DNA of 64,000 bases from Trachythela sp. YZ-2020 (lineage: Eukaryota; Cnidaria; Anthozoa; Malacalcyonacea; Clavulariidae): contig JADLSH010000395.1 in assembly GCA_016169945.1 (NCBI GenBank), forward strand, positions 568,501 through 632,500, given 5' to 3'. The notes under the pieces are model-generated. The model was not told the DNA's origin. It saw only the letters and a program-made list of their open reading frames with translations, and searched no databases. Positions 56,015-64,000 of the stretch are shown here, piece after piece. Position numbers and translations under genes: made by a program. Within the stretch, counting starts at the first letter, position 1. Each line of letters starts with the position of its first letter.

Positions 56015-56914
56015 ATGGAACAACTAAAGCCTCCAGGTGAACTTTGTCTAGAAGGAAACCCAGCAGAAGACTGGAGGAAATGGATTCAAAGCTTCGAACT
56101 CTTCCTCGTCGCTAGTGAGATCAGTGAAAAAAGCGAGAAGGTTCAGTGTACAACGTTTTGTCCGCGTCGCCGGAGAAGAGTCTCGTGCCGTATTTAACGC
56201 TTTCGACTTAGCCAAGGTTGGTAACGAACACAAAATCGATATATTAAAGGAGAAATTCAAACAGTACTGCGAACCACGAATGAATTTAACGCATTTTTCG
56301 CCATCCAATTTTTCGCACGATCGCAAGGATCGATTGAAACAATTGACGCTTTCGCTACTGATCAGAAAAACAAAGCCAAGCATTGCGAATTTAGTACATT
56401 GACCTACAGCTTTATCCGAGATAGAATAGTTGGAGGAATCAGAAGTGATCAACTTCGAGCCAGACTGCTTCGCGAAGCGGACCTTCCTTATTCAAAACCC
56501 ATTGATATATGTCGTGCGAGTGAAGCAAGTTCAAGCCAGTTGAAAGAATTTAACGATGACAACGACAAGTCTCTTCATACATTGCAAACATCTAAATTTA
56601 CTTACCCGAGCAAGTTTCAGCCTCCGAGATTTAATCCGAAGCAACAGCAGTCAAACTACATGCCGAGTAAGTGTGAAAATTGCGGCCGAGAACATCCTAG
56701 CTATCAAAGGGCCTGTCCCGCCTACGGCAAGACTTGTAACAACTGTCGAAAGGAGAACCACTTTGCTCGAGTCTGTCGATCGAAATCGACGGCAGCGAAT
56801 AAACAGGTATTCGAAGTTGAAGAAATGGACGAAATGGACGAATTTTTCATCGTAACTGTGAAAAATTTTAGCGATGGTGACTGGAGCGAAAATATTATAA
56901 TCAATAACCACTGA
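56015..56914 (+). pseudogene. Gypsy gag, two frameshifts
   Basis: Starts MEQLKPPGELCLEGNPAEDW at 56015. The frame moves near 56140 (FVRVAGEESRAVFNAFDL) and again near 56399 (TYSFIRDRIVGGIRSDQLRA). It ends with two zinc knuckles, CENCGREHPSYQRACP and CNNCRKENHFARVC, the second a good CCHC. Together about 280 residues, a normal gag length for cnidarian gypsy elements. Nucleic-acid packaging is the family role. The acidic tail (EVEEMDEMDEF) leads to the protease. Confidence 0.8.
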
Positions 56915-56926
56915 TCTGAAAATATA

Positions 56927-57516
56927 GTGTCAATAGCAATTAACAAACCTATTGAAGTGAAATTTTACACTGGCGCTCAGTGCAATGTGATGTCACGCAA
57001 TGTTTACAATACCATCGTCCAAAATAACATCGCTCAAAAAACATTGTTCAAAACAACATCGCTCAAAATAATAATTCTCTTATTGTTGCACCGTCTGCAT
57101 CGAATGCTTGATTGACAAGCTACTCAGGGCACAAAATCATTCCAGTTGAGAAAGCAAGATTTCATTGTCAACACAAAGACACAATCCATCAAATCACATT
57201 TCAGATAATTGACGAAGATGCTCCATCTCTTCTTGGCCGTAAAACCTGCTTAGATTTGGGAATAATCCAAAGAATCATGACCATAGATAAATCTTCCAGT
57301 GCCAACAAAAACGGTGATGACATTCTCGATCAATATCCAGACTTATTTACTTGTCTTGGTTGCATAAGGTCAGCTGGAAAGCATCACATTGACGTAGATC
57401 CCAATGTAAAGTCGTTTGTACACCCACCGAGAAAGGTTCCTGCTGTATTGCGCCCCAGAATACTGAAAGAATTGCAACGGATGGAAGATCTCGAGATTAT
57501 TGAGAAGCAGTCATAG
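56927..57516 (+). pseudogene. Gypsy protease and RT N-terminal connection, active-site Asp changed
   Basis: KFYTGAQCNVMSRNVYN occupies the retropepsin position, but the catalytic D of the DTGA box reads Y. After a stop and frameshift at about 57114, IPVEKARFHC, DAPSLLGRKTCLDLGII (second protease motif), DILDQYPDLFTCLG and HIDVDPNVKSFVHPPRKVP follow. This is the classic lead-in to RT. Stops at about 57514 end it. Confidence 0.8.
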
Positions 57517-57577
57517 CCAACCAGTTGGGTAAATAGCATGGTAACTGTCGTATAGCCCAACAAGTTGAGAATATACA

Positions 57578-57838
57578 TTGATCCGACAGGAGCATCATCC
57601 ACTACCAACTGTTGAAGAAGTTGTATCGCGACTCCCAAATGCCCGGGTATTTTCCATCCTCGATGCCAGTTCTGGTTTCTGGCAAATAGAGCTTGATGAC
57701 AGCAGCTTCACATTGTGCACCTTCAATACACCATTTGGAAGATACCGTTTTAAGAGACTTCCGTTTGGTATTTCCTCGGCTCACTTCTTTGAAATGTTGA
57801 AAAGAATACACCAAGCTCATTTGGGAATCACTAAGTGA
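57578..57838 (+). pseudogene. Gypsy RT fragment, catalytic YxDD deleted
   Basis: PLPTVEEVVSRLPNARVFSILDASSGFWQIELD is RT motif A (shown in part), followed by TFNTPFGRYRFKRLPFGISSA. After FFEMLKR the text becomes HQAHLGITK, which belongs to the integrase zinc domain. The deletion therefore removed YxDD, thumb and RNase H. TGA at 57836-57838 stands where the HHCC domain normally has Cys. Confidence 0.85.
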
Positions 57839-58648
57839 AAGAAGAGGGCGCGGGAAATACTCATCTGGCCCGGAATGGGAAAAGAAATCGAAGAAATGGT
57901 TTCAAAGTGTTCTACGTGCCAAGAAAACAGAAGCAGCAATACTAAACAGCATTTGACTCCTCATGAAATACCAGATCGGCCATGGGCAAAGATAGGAGCT
58001 GATTTTTTCGAGTTCAATAAAACAAACTATCTTCTATGTGTCGACTACTATTCCAAATACCCAGAAGTGGCCAAACTTCCGAGCCTAAATAGTTCAGCAA
58101 CCATCACTGCGTTAAAGTCCATCTTTGCCCGTCATGGAATACCAGACGAGGTCGTCAGCGATAACGGTCCACAATTCGCCAGTGCTGAATTCAACAACTT
58201 CGCCAAAGTCTGGGAATTTCGTCATACTACTTCAAGTCCTGGTTACGCTCAGCCCAATGGACACTTTGAAAGAGCAGTTCAGGCAGTGAAGAACTTACAG
58301 AAGAAAGCGAATAAAAGTGGCCAAGACAAAGGAGATGTAGCAAGAATGCAAAGACAAGGTAAGTGGTTACCAGTAACATTCACTGCTCAATATGGAACTG
58401 CACCACAGTCGTATCTGGTTCAGACTCCAGATGATCGCATTTACAGACGAAACAGACGGTACCTCCTGAAGACGACGGAAAGTAAGAATGACATGGTCAA
58501 CGATGATTCAGCAAGCGAATTCAACGAACAAGATGCCCCGGGAACCGAAAACCTGCAAGTTGAAGAACCCATTAACAATTCTGAAGGATACCAGGTCACG
58601 CAATATGGACGTCAAGTACGTAAACTGCAGCGTTATGGGTATGAGTGA
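57839..58648 (+). pseudogene. Gypsy integrase
   Basis: The frame reads on from the stop as KKRAREILIWPGMGKEIEEMV (in part) with KCSTCQENR, the second half of the HHCC zinc finger. The DDE core is visible: GADFFEFNKTNYLLCVDYYSKY (in part, first D), VVSDNGPQFAS (second D) and PNGHFERAVQAVK (E). The C-terminal chromo-less tail has RNRRYLLKTTES and ends at 58648. The catalytic triad is intact, but the domain is cut off from its polyprotein. Confidence 0.85.
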
Positions 58649-58744
58649 ATTCCAATGGACGGATATGAGTGAATTCTAGTTAGGATTTATTTCAGAACAA
58701 TTCTAAGATTTCAAAAACACTAAAAGAAAAAATAGAACATTACA

Positions 58745-59134
58745 CTAATAATTTAGTTCGCATTTCCTGAAAAGAGAGGTGTTGAGAAAATGTTTTACGG
58801 CTTGCATTTTGGCTTCAACATGATAAATGCCTTTCCCATCAATTTGAAAACCTTCACATTCAAGGACGCGTGACATGGAACGACACTTGTAATTCTTCCC
58901 ACGTAAGCACGCTTCCGAAAGACGCTTCATTGCTTCCTCGAGAATGGGCAGATGCTTTTCATCCGTAGGTTCACAGATTAGAATGTCGTCAAGAGAGCTA
59001 TCGCAAAGGAAATTCCATGCAATAAGCCTTCCATTGTTCCATGCAATACGCCTTCCATTTTCCATAAAGTAGACAATTATATCTATACAAGCCACCACGA
59101 GTATTGATCCTAACGGACGTGGCATCCGGATCAC
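58745..59134 (-). pseudogene. Second gypsy RT fragment (opposite strand)
   Basis: SSLDDILICEPTDEKHL is the RT catalytic box, with the usual Y replaced by S. ILEEAMKRLSEACLRGKNYKC and VLECEGFQIDGKGIYHVEAK follow, which is post-catalytic RT sequence. The N-terminal 50 residues do not look like RT and include a 25-bp direct duplication (GGAAGGC..GCATGGAA words). It ends at FRKCELNY without RNase H. Confidence 0.75.
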
Positions 59135-59699
59135 AATAGACTAAAATGTTAGCTTCTATAATATGTATGAAAGGTCACTTTACTCTCTTTACCTTTGGCA
59201 AAGATATTCGTATGTTTCACGGTCTATTACTATCCCCACGGCAATTTCAAACGCACATTTTAAATTGATAGCAAATGCCTTTGTATGACTTCTTCGGTAA
59301 CTTAACGCTCGATACGATACCATTTCAGTGAGCTTCGGGTCCTTAGGATCAATCTACCTGAAAAATTCAACAAGATATTCGACGCTTCGAGTGAAAGCCC
59401 TTTGTCTTGAAGCTCCCATCACACCATAGGTATATGTACCTTTAATAAACTAAAGGATGTCATTAGGAAGAATTTTTATATCTTGAAAAACCACCCTGAA
59501 ATATCTTCCATTTACACCGATAACCCTTTAGTCTCTTTTTGACATAGTATAAACATTCGCGGAACCCTAGTCAATAACTCCCTACCACAGGATTTGTCGT
59601 CACCTAATGGCGCGTTACCTTGTCGTGTATAGTGCAATGTGAAACCTGAAAGTTCATACATTCTTCAACTACTATTTCGGCACCAAAATCTAAGTATGC

Positions 59700-59990
59700 T
59701 ATCAAGCACCGTTCCACGTGTGCTTCCTCTCATCTCATCTACTGCATCTGATGTGGTAGTTGTGGCATTCTTTACATTGGTAAAACCGGCCAAGGTTTGG
59801 TGAGTCGTGCTGTCACTGACGATGCTAAACTGCCTGTTGCCAGACATTTCAATGGTGGAAATCACAGTGTTTCAGACATGAAAATTCGAGCTCCCTGTCC
59901 TATTTCAGGTAGTAATGATGAAAGAGGAAATGAGACAAGAAATGCGTCTCATTTCCTGACTTGGCACCATTCATCATTTCGGTATTAATG
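59700..59990 (+). pseudogene. PLE GIY-YIG endonuclease fragment
   Basis: SHLIYCI, a TGA stop, then CGSCGILYIGKTGQGL (YIG motif), PVARHFNGGNHSVSDMKIRA and HFLTWHH. This is the GIY-YIG form with a PVARHFN..NHS segment seen in a PLE lineage different from the 10-kb copies. Only about 95 residues survive. Flanks show no RT. Confidence 0.7.
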
Positions 59991-61428
59991 AGCTCTTCAC
60001 ATGCTCTTATCATTGCATCCATTGCATTGCAGCAGACATGGACAGATATTCTACACCTCATTAATATTACATTTTGTAATGTGATTTTCATATTTTGTTT
60101 ATACCTCGTTTTGACTAAATCCAACTGAATTGTATATTTTTTATCAAGTGATCGCTTTGGTATACACTAAAAAAAAATTTCCGACCCACCCTACTACCGT
60201 CCAGACGAAGGGTTTTCGATCGAAGCTCCAATGCAAGCAATTATTAAGTTATATGGCCGATGTTTGAAAAGCGTTTCCCATTAATAAAGGCAAGAACGTC
60301 ATCACGTGACCCCTCGTTCATGTCTCCTCTCGTAAATCATCAGTGCCTTCAGCGACCCTTGCGAGATAAATGCTCCGTTGTTTGTTTAATTTTATTTAAA
60401 TTTTAATATATTCTATTGTCATATTTTTAAATTCTTAACTTACTGAAAATAGCCATATTTTACCTATGTAAGTTTTGTAACTAACTATTCTTCTTGCAAA
60501 CTCAGAAGGATGCTTTGTGTATTGAACAAAGGCTATTATTACTAGGAGTTACTATCGCAAGGAAAGTGCTGCCTTGACGCACAAACTGCATGGAAAATTC
60601 CCGAACATATTTAGTATTAAATATAGAACTCATTGAAATTGCTAATGATACACTGTATGTATTGATTTATTTTGTTGTCAAAACGTTGAGATTACAACAC
60701 TATACCATTGTAAATGGTATATACTGTACAGTATTAAGCAAGATATCTGAGTGTGCTATCGTTAATGGAACTCTTGCTACCAACATCAAATGTTAATTTA
60801 CTTCAAAGTTGTTAATGCTTCTTGAATAACTAATTTGAAATCATAGAGGTAGTGTCTTTTAATATTTTTGTGGTGCAATTACCTGGTTGTTTGTGTTCAT
60901 AAGATATTGATAATGCATTTGCCATGTGCAGTCTATCAGAACAGTCTTCGACCCTTTGTTCTCATCTGTAGATGTTTCATACATGTATTTAGTCAACATT
61001 TGGTTCCATCAGCATTCATCTGTACTGCCCAGTGAATTGTCGAAATACATGATTATACAGCAAACGCAAATAATGGTGTCTCTCTCCAAAACAACTTTGA
61101 AACACATTGCACAGGATCCACACCCACATGACATGTTGGAAATACATAATTGCTCATATAGCAGATTGCACCACTTAGGATATGATGTAATATATTTATT
61201 ATTTTGAGGAGGGGATACAGAAAATTTTAAAGAACAAAACTTACCATCTTATCTTGCCAACAATAACGTTTTCATACATATAGTGTCAGTGATAAAGAGT
61301 AAAATTGATTAAAATAGATTGATAAAATTAATTTGAAAATGAAATGTGTTAAGCATTTCATTAGGGAGTATATATACTTACAGTACATACTATGTTGTAA
61401 TAGGGATCCATGATTGTAACCTCATCTC
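59991..61428. other. Intergenic stretch, no gene seen
   Basis: AT-rich. Several ORFs of 60-95 residues have no recognisable content. Confidence 0.45.
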
Positions 61429-61977
61429 TTATTCAAATTCAATGGTTTGTTTATGTGAGTCAAATAAAAAGAAATCATCCATTTGCTTTATTAAGGCCAT
61501 CATATGACCTTCTAATATTAAAATAGCATGACTACCATTCAAAAAAGTATCCAAAAGATCATCATAGTGAGACTCAATTCCTCGATCAGTTATAAGAAGA
61601 CCTTGAAGCTCTTTTTGATAATTTATAAACCAAATTTGGTTTTCATTTTCTGCCTCAGCAGGTTCTACCACAATGTCTATGGGCAGATTAATATTATTTT
61701 GTTCCTCAATGGGCTCTACCACAATGGGCAGATTGTTATATTGTGCCTCAACGGGCTCTACCACAATGGGTAGGGCAATGTTATTTTGTGCCTCAATAGG
61801 ATCTATCACAATAGGCAGATCAATATAAACTCATAATCTCATAAACTTTAATACATATCCCTCCCTCGAAAGGATTTTTCAGTGATACAATACAATACAA
61901 TAAATTATTTAAATATGGTACAACTATTCTATAATATATTTAAAATCTATAAAAATCTAGTTAAATATAATTTAGGT

Positions 61978-62508
61978 TTAAGAAGTCAGAAGGTGTTTGT
62001 GAAGTTTATGTTTAAAATACTTCAATGACTGTTCGGATTTAATCTCCGGCAATAGCGAGTTCCACAATTTAGCCTCTCTAAAACTAAAAGTTCGCTGTCC
62101 CGTAACAAGGCGACAAAGTGGTAAGTACAAATCGTTAACGTTTCTTGTAGCTCTGGTATGCACCTCGAAATTTCTTTTAAACTTTTCAGACAGATAGTAT
62201 GGTGTCAGATGGAGTAGCGATTTAAATGCTAGTACTGCATCTCGGAGATGCAATTGGTCTGTAATGTTCAGCCATTTGAGTTCTTTCAGGGCAGGAGAAA
62301 CATGATCATGTTTTCGTAAACGTACAATAACACGAGCAGCAAAATGTTGTACAAGTTGCAACTTTTTAACATTTTCTTTAGAAGTGTTGCTCCATACGGA
62401 AGAACAATAGAATAATCTACTAAAAACTAAGGAGTGTATAACAAGTGAAAGGGTCTTTCGGCTAAAAGGTGTTTGACACGATTTATTTGAAATAATGAGT
62501 ACATGCAC
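61978..62508 (-). pseudogene. RT thumb/C-terminal region of CR1/L2-like element
   Basis: LVIHSLVFSRLFYCSSVWSNTS (in part), KLQLVQHFAARVIV, HVSPALKELKWLNI, YYLSEKFKRNFEVHTRATRN and FSFREAKLWNSLLPEIK are the usual order at the end of a CR1/L2 RT ORF, to a stop at 61978. 176 residues are uninterrupted. Upstream text about YADD lies near 63000 and is damaged. Confidence 0.85.
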
Positions 62509-63056
62509 GAAGATACCGTTTTATCAACATGGTCTGTATACGAAAGATATGAATCCAAATGAACACCAAGGTCTTTGGCAACACGAGTAGGTTCGATTGG
62601 TTTGGAGAGAAGTTTAATGGAGAAACTTGGTAGCTGTTATAGGCGCTGACGAGTACCAAAAGCAAGGACTTTAGTTTTCTCTGGGTTGATTAGAAGAGAG
62701 TTACCGCAGCACCAAGACCATCAAGATCTTTGTTGATTTGGCCAATAGCTGAAACCAGGGGCCGGTTGTACCAAGGCCGCTTAGCTTAAACGGTGGATAA
62801 GCCAAAATTAAAAAACACTTTCACACATTTGGTGAATGACTGAACTTAAATCTTATGCCCTCAATATGAAGTTCCAAACATAATTATTCTATTCAAGTTG
62901 AAATATTTTAGCTTGGTTGTTCGATTAATGTATAGACTTGATCTATATTTTCGAGTTATCCGCCGTTTAAACTAAACAGACTTCGTATAACCGGCCCCAG
63001 GTCGTTCAAAAAGAAACTAACGTAAAGCTTGCTTTCGTCGTAACACTCTGGCTTAC

Positions 63057-63140
63057 AGTTAACAACTGACGATGGTAGGTCGTTGAAATACACTGTGTTT
63101 ACAGTGTATTTCAACGACCTACCATCGTCAGTTGTTAACT
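63057..63140. repeat. Perfect palindrome, 40-bp arms, 4-bp spacer
   Basis: 63057-63096 is the exact reverse complement of 63101-63140, with GTTT between. The 63057-63096 arm, read on the minus strand, supplies the expected RT codons (FNDLPSSVVN), so the other arm is an inverted copy added on the upstream side of the ORF. Confidence 0.95.
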
Positions 63141-63212
63141 TATCAAAGGTCCCAAAATAGACCCTTGAGGTACTCCGTGAGATAGTGGGAGTCGTTGCGA
63201 TAGAGATTCTCC

Positions 63213-63597
63213 TTAACGAACTTTTTGAGATCTATTTGTCAAGTAACTGGAAAACCATTTCAAAGCATTTGGAGCCATTCCAACATTCCATAATTTGTTT
63301 AGAAAAGTGCCATGATTGATGCTATGAAAGGCTTTCGAAAAATCAATAAGGACCATGATAGTGATCAATTTATTCTCCATTGCTTTCAAAATATTATCAG
63401 TTACTTTGATCAAGGCTGTCTCAGTTGAATATAATTTCCTGTTTTCATTTTGATGCACAGAGAGTTTACCTTCAGAACATAGGAAGTTATTGTATTGACA
63501 GTGAGCCAGCCTTTCGCAGATTTTAGACATAACTGGCAAAAGTGAAATTGGACGATTATTACACGCTAACTAATCTCCTAACTTGGGGATAGGTATA
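63213..63597 (-). pseudogene. RT fingers/palm of CR1/L2-like element
   Basis: NNRPISLLPVMSKICERLA, QNENRKLYSTETALI, IMVLIDFSKAFHSINH (motif A) and SSYLTNRSQKVR, then TAA. The same frame goes on to HGVPQGSILGPL (motif B) down to about 63150, where the palindrome at 63057-63140 interrupts it. Just past the palindrome the text reads PECYDESKLYVSF, so the YADD box is also damaged. Confidence 0.85.
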
Positions 63598-64000
63598 GGG
63601 ATTATTTTGTGCCTCAATGGGCTCTGCCACAACTGGCAGATCAAGATCAATGTTATTTTCCGCCACAATGGGCAGCCGCAGATCAATGTCATTTTCCGCC
63701 ACAATGGGCAGATCAATGTTATTCTGTGCCTCAACGGGAAATTCGATGTTATTCTGTACCTCAACGGGAAAACCAATGCCTTTTAGTGCCTCAGCCGACT
63801 CTACAACAACAGATAGATCACTATTTGTCGCCATCACAGATAATGCAGCTGTTTTTGCCTGTACAGGCGATATCACAGATCCACAGATCTCGTAAGAAAA
63901 CATGTTCTTACCACATGAAGCACTGACAACTGTTGGGAAGTTATTTATAGACAAAAATTCCACACCTGGGTCTCGTGAAATTAAGCCCTTATCTAATGCT

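Larger units (their letters stand above)
56015..58648 (+). mobile_element. Ty3/gypsy retrotransposon relic
   Basis: Gag, protease, RT and integrase pieces lie in Ty3/gypsy order, but with frameshifts and a large deletion that joins the RT start to the integrase zinc domain. No LTR pair is visible on either side. A gypsy RT fragment in the opposite orientation lies immediately downstream. Confidence 0.8.
61884..63600 (-). mobile_element. 5'-truncated CR1/L2-like element inside the repeat-rich gene
   Basis: On the minus strand it begins near 63600 inside RT text (IPIPKLGD) and ends with a (TATTG)n tail at about 61884-61900. The host protein repeats resume beyond. It is related to element A at 38-43 kb (shared FYCSSVWSNTS). 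Confidence 0.8.
61429..63995 (-). pseudogene. Repeat-rich protein with a DxH cysteine-protease-like end, split by a non-LTR element
   Basis: The right piece runs in from the window edge (ALDKGLISRDPGVEFLSINN, partial) with SCGKNMFSYEICG, then degenerate repeats of about 11-13 residues (LPIVAENDID, VEAQNNI) to about 63600. The left piece (61809-61429) resumes in the same repeats (PIVVEPVEAQYNN) and ends with LLDTFLNGSHAILILEGH and DDFFLFDSHKQTIEFE. The last segment resembles the Asp-x-His region of tegument-type (C76-like) proteases found in large invertebrate transposons. The catalytic Cys is not identified. Low certainty on function. Confidence 0.45.

Noticed and set aside
63583..63926. Plus-strand ORFs with repeated QCYFPPQWA/MGIGI text
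   Set aside because: Antisense readings of the minus-strand coding mini-repeats.

Overview
The window is AT-rich animal DNA with no bacterial-type gene layout: coding pieces are split by GT..AG introns, and most of the sequence is transposable-element debris. The mix of Penelope-like elements (PLEs), CR1/L2-like non-LTR elements, BEL/Pao and Ty3/gypsy relics, tRNA-headed repeats and multicopy RecQ-like helicase genes best fits a cnidarian, probably an anthozoan. That is a judgement from family flavour, not from a database search. I see no conserved single-copy host gene that I would defend.

Layout. 1-3.1 kb: a multi-exon minus-strand gene of a multicopy invertebrate family (central 'IDDF' region, C-terminal RING-like cysteines) that runs off the left edge and has one frameshift. 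3.1-9.5 kb: noncoding DNA with a tRNA-headed SINE-like repeat, palindromic MITEs, a duplicated segment and an 11-copy 22-bp tandem repeat. 10-12 kb: a nearly identical inverted pair of PLE 3' ends (GIY-YIG endonuclease), next to a well-formed hammerhead ribozyme. 11.9-13.3 kb: a CACTG-ended foldback element. 14-24 kb: a duplicated segment; its first copy is followed by a decayed PLE, and its second copy is interrupted by a 3.5-kb nested foldback element that carries a truncated non-LTR element.

29.2-36.8 kb is the most interesting part. Two 71-bp inverted repeats (68/71 identical) lie directly inside a 10-bp direct repeat (9/10 match). They enclose two convergent spliced genes: a zinc-cluster protein that I place with the N-terminal part of DUF6589-type cnidarian proteins, and a RecQ-like helicase. 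I read this as a decayed DNA transposon of 7.6 kb. It was later hit by a hAT-like element with a perfect 8-bp target duplication, which holds a MITE. A second RecQ fragment at 46.2-46.5 kb faces small acidic exons in the same convergent arrangement.

38.4-43.1 kb: a CR1/L2-like element interrupted by a second, better preserved non-LTR element. 47.9-54.4 kb: an array of about 281-bp tRNA-like units that changes orientation midway, is bounded by a 12-bp direct repeat, and contains a BEL/Pao relic and a 305-bp Harbinger-like MITE. 55.2-60.0 kb: a 718-bp palindrome, two Ty3/gypsy relics and a PLE fragment. 61.4-64.0 kb: a repeat-containing gene with a DxH motif like that of a viral-tegument-type cysteine protease, split by a non-LTR element that itself contains a perfect 40-bp-arm palindrome.

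Almost every coding piece is broken by stops, frameshifts or deletions of catalytic motifs. The window therefore records nested transposon insertions rather than a working operon-like system.
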